Shown here piece by piece: positions 19,947 to 28,196 of a DNA stretch of 64,000 nt. Both the position numbers and the translations under genes were made by a program. The first letter of the stretch is position 1, and every line of letters begins with the position of its first letter. A model generated the notes under the pieces. It saw only the letters and a program-made list of their open reading frames with translations, searched no databases and was not told the origin of the DNA. This DNA is from Qingshengfaniella alkalisoli (GTDB taxonomy: Bacteria > Pseudomonadota > Alphaproteobacteria > Rhodobacterales > Rhodobacteraceae): assembly GCF_007855645.1 (NCBI RefSeq), contig NZ_CP042264.1, forward strand, positions 259,282 to 323,281. The letters are read 5' to 3'.

Positions 19947-20384
19947 TTGCGAATACGATCTGCTTTCCGATTTTCTGGCGCAATGATCGCCGTAAGCGCG
20001 CTGGCACAAGCCGCGATGGCGCAGAGCACGGACGGGCGACTGTCCATAGAGTTGAACAAGTTCGAAGAAACCGATGACGGCGCGTGTCAGGCGTATTTCC
20101 TGTTTGGCAACGACACGGGACTGGGGCTGGAAAGCTTCGAGCTGTCATTGGCCATACTTGACAGCCAAGGCGTCATCGACAGCCTGCTGACCATCGACGC
20201 GTCACCTCTGCCACCGGCGCGAACCACGCTGAAGCTTTTTGCGATCCCCGAGATTTCTTGCAGCGACATTTCCGAGATACTTCTGCACGACATCCCTGCG
20301 TGCAAGCCGCAAAACGCGGACCCACTGGACTGCTTCGACTTGGTCGATCTGGACAGCAAAGCCTCCGCGCCACTGGTGAAATAG
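19947..20384 (+). CDS. exported protein of unknown function upstream of exbB
   Basis: About 145 residues from a TTG at 19947, chosen because GGGGAGGA precedes it by six bases and translation from it gives a clean signal peptide (MRIRSAFRFSGAMIAVSALA ... AMAQ). ATG starts at 19842 and 19920 would add unlikely leading residues. The mature protein (SIELNKFEETDDGACQAYF, then LFGNDTGLGLESFELSLAIL) looks like a small beta-sandwich with four cysteines in its second half. It ends three bases before exbB. No family name can be assigned from sequence alone. Confidence 0.65.
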   Translation: MRIRSAFRFSGAMIAVSALAQAAMAQSTDGRLSIELNKFEETDDGACQAYFLFGNDTGLGLESFELSLAILDSQGVIDSLLTIDASPLPPARTTLKLFAIPEISCSDISEILLHDIPACKPQNADPLDCFDLVDLDSKASAPLVK

Positions 20385-20387
20385 GTC

Positions 20388-21014
20388 ATGCTGAATTTGT
20401 CCGACCTGATGCGCGGCGGCCCCATCATTGCTGTTCTGGCAGTGTTGTCCGTGGTTTCCGTCGCCCTGATCGTTGTCAAAGCCATCGAATTGCGGGGCGT
20501 GACATCCGGCACGGGCCGTCGCAGCGCGGCTGTGGATCATTGGCGCAAAGGTGAAACGCGCGAAGCTGTCAACCTGACCCAATCCGGGACGGCCCCTGCG
20601 GACCGCGTCCTTCTGGCCGCAATGGAAGGCATGTCCCGCGACACCAGCCCCGCATTGCTGGAAACGGATCTTGTACGGCGTGGCAACGAAGAACTCGAAC
20701 GCATGAACCGGCATATCAGGCTTCTGGAACTGATCGCCATGATCAGCCCCCTTCTTGGTTTGCTCGGCACCGTGCTGGGAATGATCCAGTCGTTTCAACA
20801 ATTGGAACTGGCGCAAGGTTCCGCCAATGCCGCTGTGCTGGCCGGAGGCATCTGGCAGGCGCTGCTGACCACGGCGGCGGGTCTTCTGGTTGCCATTCCA
20901 GCCGCTATCGGCGCCTCGCTCCTCAGTTCTCGTGCGGAAAGCGCGGGGCATCTGATCGAAAGCTCTGTGGGTGCGCTGATGTTGGCCGAGGACGCCCGCC
21001 ACCGCCGCGACTAG
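20388..21014 (+). CDS. MotA/TolQ/ExbB proton channel family protein
   Basis: 208 residues. Three membrane segments at about residues 12-31, 112-134 and 157-180. The second contains the family signature ISPLLGLLGTVLGMIQSF, and the third ALLTTAAGLLVAIPAAIGA carries the conserved threonines of the proton path. Such proteins form a pentameric channel around an ExbD/TolR dimer and convert proton-motive force into mechanical work across the envelope. It is followed by two ExbD genes and a DUF4384 gene in one operon. It could be called ExbB-like or TolQ-like; no tonB, tolA, tolB or pal is present here. Confidence 0.93.
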   Translation: MLNLSDLMRGGPIIAVLAVLSVVSVALIVVKAIELRGVTSGTGRRSAAVDHWRKGETREAVNLTQSGTAPADRVLLAAMEGMSRDTSPALLETDLVRRGNEELERMNRHIRLLELIAMISPLLGLLGTVLGMIQSFQQLELAQGSANAAVLAGGIWQALLTTAAGLLVAIPAAIGASLLSSRAESAGHLIESSVGALMLAEDARHRRD

Positions 21015-21029
21015 CCGGAGCACACCATC

Positions 21030-21452
21030 ATGCAACTCAGACAACCAAGGCCGCTGAGACCCTTGATTTCGCTGGTTCCATTGATCGACGTAATGCTGAT
21101 CTTGCTGGTGTTTTTCATGGTGACCTCGACCTTCCTGGATCTGGATATGTTTCCCACCGTAGGCGGGAACGACCTACAGACAAGCCGTTCGGAAGCCACC
21201 GATCAGGTCAACCTCACACCTGTTCTGCTGCGGCTGAACAGCAACGGGCGTGTGACGACACAAGGGCGCAGCTACGACGTCAACGAGCTCGGCGAAATCC
21301 TGGCCCTGCGCCTGAGCGAGGTTCCCGCTACCGAAATTCTTCTGCTGCCCTCGCCCGCCGCGTCGCTACAAAGCCTGATCGACGTGATGGACCGCGTGAC
21401 GCAGGTTGGTGCGCAGAACCTGCGGGTTATTCGGCTGGAGGCGCGTCAATGA
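21030..21452 (+). CDS. ExbD/TolR family protein (first copy)
   Basis: 140 residues. A short basic N-terminus is followed by one membrane helix with the essential aspartate at D20 (SLVPLIDVMLILLVFFMVTS), then a periplasmic domain ending in IDVMDRVTQVGAQNLRVIRL. This is the rotor or plug subunit that pairs with ExbB/TolQ. It overlaps the second ExbD gene by four bases. The two copies are clearly different in their periplasmic halves, which suggests a hetero-dimer or division of labour. Confidence 0.92.
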   Translation: MQLRQPRPLRPLISLVPLIDVMLILLVFFMVTSTFLDLDMFPTVGGNDLQTSRSEATDQVNLTPVLLRLNSNGRVTTQGRSYDVNELGEILALRLSEVPATEILLLPSPAASLQSLIDVMDRVTQVGAQNLRVIRLEARQ

Positions 21453-21853
21453 AACTACGCGCGCAAACGCGGCGGCCCCACCACGAAACCATCATCGCGC
21501 TGATCGATGTGGTGTTTTTCCTTCTGGTTTTCTTCATGCTGATCGGCCGCATGGAAGCGACCGCCCCGTTTGATGTCGTCCCTCCAATCGCCCAGACCGG
21601 CTCGGATCTTCCCGCCGGCGGGTTGGCAATATCCGTGGACAATGACGGTGCGTTGGCGTTGGGTGACACACTAGTCGAACACGATGCACTTCTGGCCCAT
21701 GTCGCCGAAGCTATTACACATCAACCGGACAAACTGATCAGGGTCACGGCAAACGGCTCAACCCGGCTGCAACAGGTGCTGCCTCTTGTCGCCGAAATCG
21801 AAGCGCTTGGCGCGAAGGAGGTGGCGCTCGTCGTAACGCCCGACCCGACATGA
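21449..21853 (+). CDS. ExbD/TolR family protein (second copy)
   Basis: 134 residues. Single membrane helix with D20 (IIALIDVVFFLLVFFMLIGR), then a periplasmic domain with LAISVDNDGALALGDTLVEH and a conserved end QVLPLVAEIEALGAKEVALV. It overlaps its neighbours on both sides by four bases, so translation of the four genes is coupled. Tandem divergent ExbD genes occur in several exbBDD-type systems; here the downstream partner is unusual. Confidence 0.92.
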   Translation: MKLRAQTRRPHHETIIALIDVVFFLLVFFMLIGRMEATAPFDVVPPIAQTGSDLPAGGLAISVDNDGALALGDTLVEHDALLAHVAEAITHQPDKLIRVTANGSTRLQQVLPLVAEIEALGAKEVALVVTPDPT

Positions 21854-23274
21854 AGACACGGCTGTGGATCATCGGGCTCGCATGTTCCGCAGGGTTGCAC
21901 GCGCTGGCACTCGGTGGGCTGCGACTGTCCACCGACCCAGCCGAGATAATGCCTCAAACCGTATCTGCCAGCCGCCTAGATGTGACCGCTTACGAGGTAG
22001 ATCAGGCGAATGCGACGCCACAACAGGTGGATAGCCCAACGAAGGAAGGGGTTGTTCCAGATCAGTCACGGGTTCAGGGCACCTCCATTCAGCGTATAAT
22101 AGCTGCCGAGACCGTTCTCCGATCAACCGACGCTGCAGAGGTCATTTCTCGGCATGCAGCGGCATCTTCTGTCAAGCCTCGCAGCAAGGTCACCCATAAC
22201 GTTCGGTTGGACAGCGCCTTGGCGCAACCCATTGGACAACCCGCGTCACGCACCAAAGCGACCGCCCCGGCGACCGTAGTAGCCAATACCCAAGCAATCC
22301 CTACCAAACGATCGCCCACGGCGACACTTCCCACTCAACGCGCCCAGGAAACACCCCGAGAAACCTCAATTCCAAGCGCGCCGCAAACCGTCACAGCGGT
22401 GTCAGCTACAGCGCTGCGTCCTGCCGCCCTGAACCAGGCCCCGGCGGCTTTACCGTCCGAAACCTTGGTCGCGTCCCTTGCCTGGAGCGGCGATGCCAGC
22501 CTGGACCCTGTTTCATTTGCGGCCGTTACGTCCTTCATGGCCCCCAACCTACCGCAGACCGGTACTGATCCGGTGCGTGACGGGATGGAGGGTCTGCTGT
22601 CCTCCGTTCCCTGCGCACGCTTGCAAGCCGTGTTCGAGCCGGACAGCGGGTCAATTCTCTTGACCGGGCATGTCCCTGAGGAGGCACTTCTAACACCCGT
22701 CACAGACAGCTTGCAGCAGTTGCTGGGCGGCGCGATCCCGGTGCGCGACTCGGTGCGTGTCCTGCCGCCCCCGCAATGCGGTGTGCTACGTGCTGTTTCA
22801 ACCGTCGGTCTACCGCAATCGACGGATCAGTTCACCGACAGCCGGTTGATCGGTCAAACTGCGCAAGCTCGGGAATACTTCTACAATGGCGGAGACAGGC
22901 TCAGCTTCGATCTGACCGGCCCGGACTACGATGCGTATCTCTATGTCGACTATTTCGACGCTTCCGGTCAAGTAATCCATCTCGAGCCGAACACACAGGT
23001 GCCGCTACGCCAGCTATCCTCTGATCAAGAGGCAACAATTGGCGCGCCATCCGCGAACCACCCGTCGTTGGAGATTTCCATCGGCCCGCCTTATGGTCAG
23101 GAAATCGCACTCGCCATCGCGACCTCCGTGCCACTGCATGACGGCACACGACCGATGGTAGAACCCGCCGATCCCTACCTCGACTTTCTGCGCGAGCGCG
23201 TCGCTGTTCTTCGCACAGAACAACCTGATTTTAAAGGAGAATGGGTCTATTTCTTCCTGACCACGCGTCCATGA
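21850..23274 (+). CDS. membrane-anchored protein with C-terminal DUF4384 domain, TonB-like position
   Basis: 474 residues. A single N-terminal membrane anchor (about 5-24) precedes roughly 200 residues rich in Ala, Thr, Pro, Gln and Ser (about 35-220), resembling a periplasm-spanning linker. Residues about 245-310 form a small domain (LLSSVPCARLQAVFEPDSGS) with cysteines at C255 and C310 that could pair. Residues about 335-474 match DUF4384 (YFYNGGDRLSFDLTGPDYDA, YLYVDYFDASGQVIHLEPN). The gene sits where TonB or TolA would stand after ExbB/ExbD and overlaps exbD by four bases. The anchor-linker-domain layout is TonB-like, but the C-terminal domain is not TonB. I infer an energised periplasmic or outer-membrane-facing role; the partner is unknown. 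Confidence 0.75.
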   Translation: MKTRLWIIGLACSAGLHALALGGLRLSTDPAEIMPQTVSASRLDVTAYEVDQANATPQQVDSPTKEGVVPDQSRVQGTSIQRIIAAETVLRSTDAAEVISRHAAASSVKPRSKVTHNVRLDSALAQPIGQPASRTKATAPATVVANTQAIPTKRSPTATLPTQRAQETPRETSIPSAPQTVTAVSATALRPAALNQAPAALPSETLVASLAWSGDASLDPVSFAAVTSFMAPNLPQTGTDPVRDGMEGLLSSVPCARLQAVFEPDSGSILLTGHVPEEALLTPVTDSLQQLLGGAIPVRDSVRVLPPPQCGVLRAVSTVGLPQSTDQFTDSRLIGQTAQAREYFYNGGDRLSFDLTGPDYDAYLYVDYFDASGQVIHLEPNTQVPLRQLSSDQEATIGAPSANHPSLEISIGPPYGQEIALAIATSVPLHDGTRPMVEPADPYLDFLRERVAVLRTEQPDFKGEWVYFFLTTRP

Positions 23275-23295
23275 GACACACCACGTGCCCAGACC

Positions 23296-23336
23296 ATAAA
23301 AGCCCCGGAGTTCGGTATGAACTCCGGGGCTTTTAT
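23296..23336. terminator. bidirectional intrinsic terminator
   Basis: A 17-base-pair perfect inverted repeat (ATAAAAGCCCCGGAGTT, seven-base loop, AACTCCGGGGCTTTTAT). The A-rich and T-rich flanks make it work on either strand. It lies between the convergent DUF4384 gene and ptsN, so it should end both transcription units. Confidence 0.92.
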
Positions 23337-23360
23337 CGTTTTCGGGGACAAGGAACGCGA

Positions 23361-23834
23361 TCAGGCCGCCTGGTTGGCCTCCAAACCCGTCAGGATCGCG
23401 TGCAGCGTGCCGGCTTCTTCGTTGGAACGCAACTTGGTGCAGGTCGACCCGTCCCTCATCACGCGCGATACCAGCGCCAGTGCGCGCAGGTGGCTGACGC
23501 CCGCATCCTTTGGCGCGAACAGAGAAAAGACCAGATCGACAGGCTGGCGGTCGACGGACTCGAACGGTACGGGCTGGTCGAGGCGCATAAAGACACCGAC
23601 AATACGGTCGATACCATCCATGCGCGCATGCGGCAGCGCAACACCTTTGCCGACACCGGTCGGACCGATGCTTTCGCGGTCAAGCAGAGCCTCAACCGCG
23701 TCATCCACATCCAAGCCATAGCAGGACGCGGCGATTTCGCCGAGTTCCCGCATCAGACGCTTCTTGCTGGTCATGCTGCCGACGACCTTCACGGCCTCCG
23801 GCTTCAACAACGCTGCCAGTTCCATTCGCCTCAA
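23361..23834 (-). CDS. ptsN: nitrogen PTS enzyme IIA (PtsN)
   Basis: 157 residues. The EIIA domain contains the phosphorylatable histidine in GVGKGVALPHARMDG. PtsN receives phosphate from NPr and, without transporting sugar, regulates potassium and nitrogen physiology. It follows hpf by 22 bases, the usual alphaproteobacterial order. The commonly linked rpoN is not in this cluster. Confidence 0.94.
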   Translation of the reverse strand: MRRMELAALLKPEAVKVVGSMTSKKRLMRELGEIAASCYGLDVDDAVEALLDRESIGPTGVGKGVALPHARMDGIDRIVGVFMRLDQPVPFESVDRQPVDLVFSLFAPKDAGVSHLRALALVSRVMRDGSTCTKLRSNEEAGTLHAILTGLEANQAA

Positions 23835-23856
23835 CTTTCCGGTCGGGCTCTCGCCC

Positions 23857-24432
23857 TTATGTCGCGCTGCCGGGCTCGATCCAGCCTATATTGCCGTCGT
23901 CACGACGGTACACGACATTGACCCCTTTCGTGCCCTCGTTACGAAACACCAAGACTGGCGCTCCGATGAGTTCCATTTGCATAACAGCTTCACCGACGGA
24001 AATCGACGGGATGCGGGTTTCCATTTCTGCGACGATCACCGGCTGAAGCGTGTCCGGCTCGGAATCGTCCGCATCGTCATTCGAGGCGATGATATAGGAC
24101 GAGCCGCCCAAAGCTTCAACCGGCTGCGCGCGCACCTTGTGGTGGTCTTTCAGGCGGCGCTTGTAGCGGCGAAGCTGCTTTTCCATTTTTTCGCCGCACT
24201 GGTCGAAGGCAGGATATATTTCATTGGCCGTCGCACGCGCCTGCGCAGTCAGCCCGGTGGACAGGTGAACCACGGTTTCGCACACATACTCATGTCCACG
24301 CTTGGAAAAGACAATCTGCGCATCGGTGGGGCGTTCGGCGTATTTGTCGACAATCACACCAAGTTCATTTTTGACATAGGTTTGAAGGGCTTCCCCAATG
24401 TCTATTTGCTTCCCGCTTATTTGGTAACGCAT
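23857..24432 (-). CDS. hpf: ribosome hibernation promoting factor, long form
   Basis: 191 residues. The N-terminal S30AE domain (MRYQISGKQIDIGEALQTYV, ARATANEIYPAFDQCGEKME) is followed by a linker and the C-terminal dimerisation domain (ISVGEAVMQMELIGAPVLVF) that marks the long HPF. It dimerises 70S ribosomes into inactive 100S particles in stationary phase. A 237-base gap separates it from lptB, enough for its own promoter, though none is obvious. Confidence 0.95.
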   Translation of the reverse strand: MRYQISGKQIDIGEALQTYVKNELGVIVDKYAERPTDAQIVFSKRGHEYVCETVVHLSTGLTAQARATANEIYPAFDQCGEKMEKQLRRYKRRLKDHHKVRAQPVEALGGSSYIIASNDDADDSEPDTLQPVIVAEMETRIPSISVGEAVMQMELIGAPVLVFRNEGTKGVNVVYRRDDGNIGWIEPGSAT

Positions 24433-24669
24433 AGCGCCTCCTGTGTGTTGAGAACCCCGAACGCTTATGAAGCGACGAAGTTCAATGAAACGGAGAGTGT
24501 CGGGTTGAAAACGTTCCGGGAATGTCTTGCGCAGCCGCAGGACGCATTCGCGAGCAAATCAGGTGCGATTTCGTGTAAGGTGGAACAACCGCTGTCATGG
24601 CCCCATTTGGCGACAAATATTGCCCTTGTGTCAACTGTCTCGCACCGAGAATAATCGCGACCGGTTGCC

Positions 24670-25422
24670 TCAGTCGATTCGGAAGCTGTCACCCAGATAG
24701 ACCTCGCGCACCTTCTTGTTGCGGATAACGTCATCGGTCGTGCCACTCATCAAGACCTGCCCATCATGCAAGATATAGGCGCGGTCCACGATCTCCAGCG
24801 TCTCACGGACATTGTGATCGGTGATCAGCACGCCGATCCCACGTGTCTTGAGCTGGGACACCAGCGCGCGAATATCGCCAACCGCAATGGGATCAACCCC
24901 TGCGAATGGCTCGTCCATCAGCACATAACGCGGATTCGCTGCCAGGCAGCGGGCAATCTCCACGCGACGGCGTTCACCCCCTGACAACGCAAGGGCTCGC
25001 GCGCGACGCAGATGCTCGATCGAGAACTCCGCCAGAAGTTCTTCCAGATGTTCGTGCCGCTTGGTGCGGTCAGGTTCGGCGATTTCGAGGATCGAGAGGA
25101 TGTTGTCCTCCACGTTCAAGCCCCGGAAGATACTGACCTCCTGCGGCAGATACCCGATTCCCATCTTGGCGCGGCGATACATCGGCATGGTGGTCACATC
25201 ACGGCCATTGATCAGCACCTGCCCGCCATCCGCAGGAACCAGCCCCGCGATCGAATAAAAGCATGTCGTCTTACCCGATCCGTTGGGGCCCAGGAGCGCC
25301 ACGACCTCGCCGCGGTTGAGCTTCAACGACACATCGCGGATCACTGGCCGTTTGCGATAGCTTTTGCGCAGCCCGACGACTTCCAACCCCGCGGGTGACT
25401 TATTGTCCCGCTTGGGGCTCAC
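24670..25422 (-). CDS. lptB: LPS export ABC transporter ATP-binding protein
   Basis: 250 residues. ABC ATPase with Walker A ALLGPNGSGKTT, signature LSGGERRRVEIARCL, Walker B YVLMDEPFAGVDPI and H-loop LITDHNVRETL. It powers the Lpt bridge that extracts LPS from the inner membrane together with LptF, LptG and LptC. Its start overlaps the end of lptA by four bases. Confidence 0.96.
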   Translation of the reverse strand: MSPKRDNKSPAGLEVVGLRKSYRKRPVIRDVSLKLNRGEVVALLGPNGSGKTTCFYSIAGLVPADGGQVLINGRDVTTMPMYRRAKMGIGYLPQEVSIFRGLNVEDNILSILEIAEPDRTKRHEHLEELLAEFSIEHLRRARALALSGGERRRVEIARCLAANPRYVLMDEPFAGVDPIAVGDIRALVSQLKTRGIGVLITDHNVRETLEIVDRAYILHDGQVLMSGTTDDVIRNKKVREVYLGDSFRID

Positions 25423-25919
25423 TCGTTGGCACCCGGCTGCAGAACTGTACGAACGCGACCGTCGATCTGGCCGTTTCCGGTTTCCAGATCCACCGTCAGG
25501 CGTTGACCAGCAAGCGTGTTCTGGCCCTGCGTCAGAAGAACATCGCCCGACATCACGATCTCGTTGCGGGCGGGCGTAAAGACACCCTCCGCCGCCTCGG
25601 CTGCCTCATCCGGCGTCACCAAGGTCACACCACCACTGGCAGTGATCGTGTCGATCTGCCGGTCGTCGCCCTCTGCCGATTCCAGATAGCGTACGACAAT
25701 CTGCGCGGCGGTCAGGCGCATATCACCCTGAACGACAACAACATTTCCCGAAAACTTGGCGCTTCGGCCGGTTTGATCGAGCTGAAGCTGATCGGCCTCA
25801 ACCTCGACCGGGGCGCTGGTATCGGTCTGCAAACCTCCCAGATTCACACCAGCCCCCTGCGCCCAGACACCATGCCCAGCGATCAAAAAGATGAAAACGA
25901 CGACAAACCGCAGGCCCAT
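25419..25919 (-). CDS. lptA: LPS transport periplasmic protein LptA
   Basis: 166 residues. Signal peptide (GLRFVVVFIFLIAGHGVWAQ) followed by the OstA beta-jellyroll: VEVEADQLQLDQTGRSAKFS, GNVVVVQGDMRLTAAQIVV and VMSGDVLLTQGQNTLAGQRL. It forms the periplasmic LPS-conducting bridge. It lies between lptC (12 bases upstream) and lptB. Confidence 0.93.
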   Translation of the reverse strand: MGLRFVVVFIFLIAGHGVWAQGAGVNLGGLQTDTSAPVEVEADQLQLDQTGRSAKFSGNVVVVQGDMRLTAAQIVVRYLESAEGDDRQIDTITASGGVTLVTPDEAAEAAEGVFTPARNEIVMSGDVLLTQGQNTLAGQRLTVDLETGNGQIDGRVRTVLQPGANE

Positions 25920-25931
25920 GAAACAGCTTTC

Positions 25932-26540
25932 TTAATTTCCCGGTTGGTATAGCAGCCGCACACCGTCCTTGAAAACAACTACTGCATTGTTGCCGGAGTC
26001 AGGATTGCCCGTCATGACCATCTTTCCCGCGGTAAGTTGCCCAAGCGGTCCGGATGCCTGAATTGCACCTTCGGTTTCGATATGGTTCAGATCGGTGCTG
26101 ACAAACGCTGTATCGGTCTGGATACGATAGCCGGTCGAGGTCGTGATCTGCACGTTTTCCGACAGGGTGGTTTGGCCAGTTTCCTCGTCGATCCGGCCTG
26201 CGCCTGACGCAATCTGATACCCGAAACCGTTCTTGTTGAACAACGTCGCGCGCAATTCCGTCCCGATGATCACACCCGGTTGATCAGAATCAGGCCGCAG
26301 CGTTTCAGCAGACAAGTTAACCTTGGACCCTTCGGCCGTCACGCCGTCATAGCTTGGCGCACCGAGCCTTTGTTCCCGGGCCAGTTCGCGAATGGTAATG
26401 TCGGTGATCGCCATCGGCTCCCCGGTCCGCTGCCCCCGTGGGAACAGAAAAAGCGTCGACAGAATAGCCAGCGCGATCAGCGGCAGAACCAGCTTCGCAA
26501 CGGCGACCGCGCGGGAATAGCCGTTATCGAAGCGGGCCAC
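25932..26540 (-). CDS. lptC: LPS export protein LptC
   Basis: 202 residues. One N-terminal membrane anchor (KLVLPLIALAILSTLFLF) and a periplasmic beta-jellyroll with FGYQIASGAGRIDEETGQTT and NVQITTSTGYRIQTDTAFVS. LptC hands LPS from LptBFG to LptA. It is three bases downstream of kdsD. LptC is weakly conserved; context supports the name. Confidence 0.92.
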   Translation of the reverse strand: MARFDNGYSRAVAVAKLVLPLIALAILSTLFLFPRGQRTGEPMAITDITIRELAREQRLGAPSYDGVTAEGSKVNLSAETLRPDSDQPGVIIGTELRATLFNKNGFGYQIASGAGRIDEETGQTTLSENVQITTSTGYRIQTDTAFVSTDLNHIETEGAIQASGPLGQLTAGKMVMTGNPDSGNNAVVVFKDGVRLLYQPGN

Positions 26541-26543
26541 GGA

Positions 26544-27512
26544 TCAGACAACCCCGGCGCGCAGGCAATCATGGATTGTCAGAATTCCTGCCGCCTTGGA
26601 CGTATCTTCCGCGCGCACCGCGAATAGACTCGTGATCTTGGTGTTTTCCATAACCCGCACGGCCTGCTCCGCCAATGCGCCCATGTCGATCGTCTTGGGG
26701 TCCATCGTCATCACCTCGCCGGCTGTGCGGTCGAGCAAGCCATCCATGTGTCGCCGCAAATCACCATCGGTGATGATTCCCCGGAGTTCGCCTTGCGCAC
26801 CCTCGACGCCCAGTACGCCGAAGCCCTTCCGGCTCATCGTAACCAACGCATCGCCCATCGGTGTCGTGTCGGATACCATGGGCATCTCGTCGCCCACATG
26901 CATCAGGTCAGAAACCTTCGAAAGCTGCGCCCCGAGCTTTCCGCCAGGATGAAACTGCCGGAAATCCTGGGGTGTGAACTGACGGTGTTCCATCAATGCA
27001 ACGGCCAGCGCATCCCCCAACGCAAGCGTCATGGTCGTCGAGGTCGTCGGCACGATGCCCTGCCCACAGGCTTCTTCCGCCTTGGGCAGAACCAGCGCGA
27101 TATCGGATTGGCGCAACAAGGTGCTGTCAGGACGGCTCGCAATACCGATCAGCGGTATCTCGAAACGTCTGGTATGCGCGATCATGTCTGCCAGTTCGGG
27201 TGTTTCCCCCGAGTTGGACAACATCATCACCACGTCACCCTTGGTAAGCATACCCAGATCGCCGTGGCTCGCCTCGCCCGGATGCACAAATTGCGCGGGG
27301 GTGCCGGTGGATGCCAATGTCGCCGCAATCTTGCGCGCGATGTGACCCGATTTGCCCATGCCGGAGACGATCACGCGCCCCTGTGCTTCGAGCAGGCGGG
27401 CCACGGCCTTTGCAAAACTGTCATCCAGCGCCTCGGCCAGAAGTCTCAGCGCATCCGCCTCGATGCCAACAACGCGACGGCCAACGGAAAGAAATGTCTC
27501 GTTCTGTGTCAT
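26544..27512 (-). CDS. kdsD: arabinose-5-phosphate isomerase (KdsD/KpsF)
   Basis: 322 residues. SIS domain (about 40-175; VIVSGMGKSGHIARKIAATL, FVHPGEASHGDLGML) and two CBS repeats (about 205-320). It converts ribulose-5-phosphate to arabinose-5-phosphate, the first step of Kdo synthesis for lipid A-core. Location beside lptC fits. The start overlaps the RNase D stop by one base. Confidence 0.94.
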   Translation of the reverse strand: MTQNETFLSVGRRVVGIEADALRLLAEALDDSFAKAVARLLEAQGRVIVSGMGKSGHIARKIAATLASTGTPAQFVHPGEASHGDLGMLTKGDVVMMLSNSGETPELADMIAHTRRFEIPLIGIASRPDSTLLRQSDIALVLPKAEEACGQGIVPTTSTTMTLALGDALAVALMEHRQFTPQDFRQFHPGGKLGAQLSKVSDLMHVGDEMPMVSDTTPMGDALVTMSRKGFGVLGVEGAQGELRGIITDGDLRRHMDGLLDRTAGEVMTMDPKTIDMGALAEQAVRVMENTKITSLFAVRAEDTSKAAGILTIHDCLRAGVV

Positions 27513-28123
27513 CAGTGCGCAAAAATATCCTGCTCAGGCCAGCCCTGCAAATCCAGAACGGCACGCGTGGGTAGAAAATCGAAACAGGACTGCGCAAGTT
27601 CCATGCGTCCTTCCCGTTCCAGTCGTTCGTTCAGCTTGTCACGCAACGCATGAAGATACAGCACATCGGATGCGGCGTAGCTTAGTTGCGCGTCCGTCAG
27701 TTCCGGCGCGCCCCAGTCACTCATCTGCTGCTGTTTGGAAATGTCGATATCGATCAGTTCCGACAGCAGGTTCTTCAGCCCATGACGATCAGTGTAGGTC
27801 CGCACCAGCTTTGACGCGATCTTGGTACAATAGACCGGCGCGGCCAGCGCACCGAAGGCATGATACATCGCGGCAATGTCGAAGCGCCCGAAATGGAACA
27901 GCTTCAGCACTTCGGGATCGGTCAACATACGCGACAGGTTGGGGGCTGCAGTCTGCCCCTTGGCGACCTGCACCAGATGCGCGTTTCCGTCACCGTCAGA
28001 CATCTGGATAACGCACAGCCTGTCCCGATGCGGGTTCAGCCCCATGGTTTCGCAGTCAATCGCGACAACCGGCCCAAGATCCAGCCCATCAGGAAGATCG
28101 TTTTGATAAAGGTGATTGGCCAC
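27512..28123 (-). CDS. rnd: ribonuclease D-like 3'-5' exonuclease
   Basis: 203 residues from the GTG at 28123, preceded by GGAAGGG; longer frames to 28180 start without a good ribosome site. The DEDD exonuclease motifs are visible: VVAIDCETMGLNPHRDRLC (Exo I), LFHFGRFDIAAMY (Exo II) and QLSYAASDVLYLHAL (Exo III). The HRDC domains of E. coli RNase D are missing, as in the short alphaproteobacterial form. It probably trims stable RNA ends. Confidence 0.9.
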   Translation of the reverse strand: MANHLYQNDLPDGLDLGPVVAIDCETMGLNPHRDRLCVIQMSDGDGNAHLVQVAKGQTAAPNLSRMLTDPEVLKLFHFGRFDIAAMYHAFGALAAPVYCTKIASKLVRTYTDRHGLKNLLSELIDIDISKQQQMSDWGAPELTDAQLSYAASDVLYLHALRDKLNERLEREGRMELAQSCFDFLPTRAVLDLQGWPEQDIFAH

Positions 28124-28196
28124 GCCGCGCCCTTCCATACCATCTGCGTCCTCCGCAGACATGCCCTTTGCGCGGCGCATTGTCTATCCCTTGGCG

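Noticed and set aside
24465..24746. 93-codon minus-strand frame between lptB and hpf
   Set aside because: It overlaps the lptB end in another frame and has no ribosome site. The gap is better explained as non-coding.
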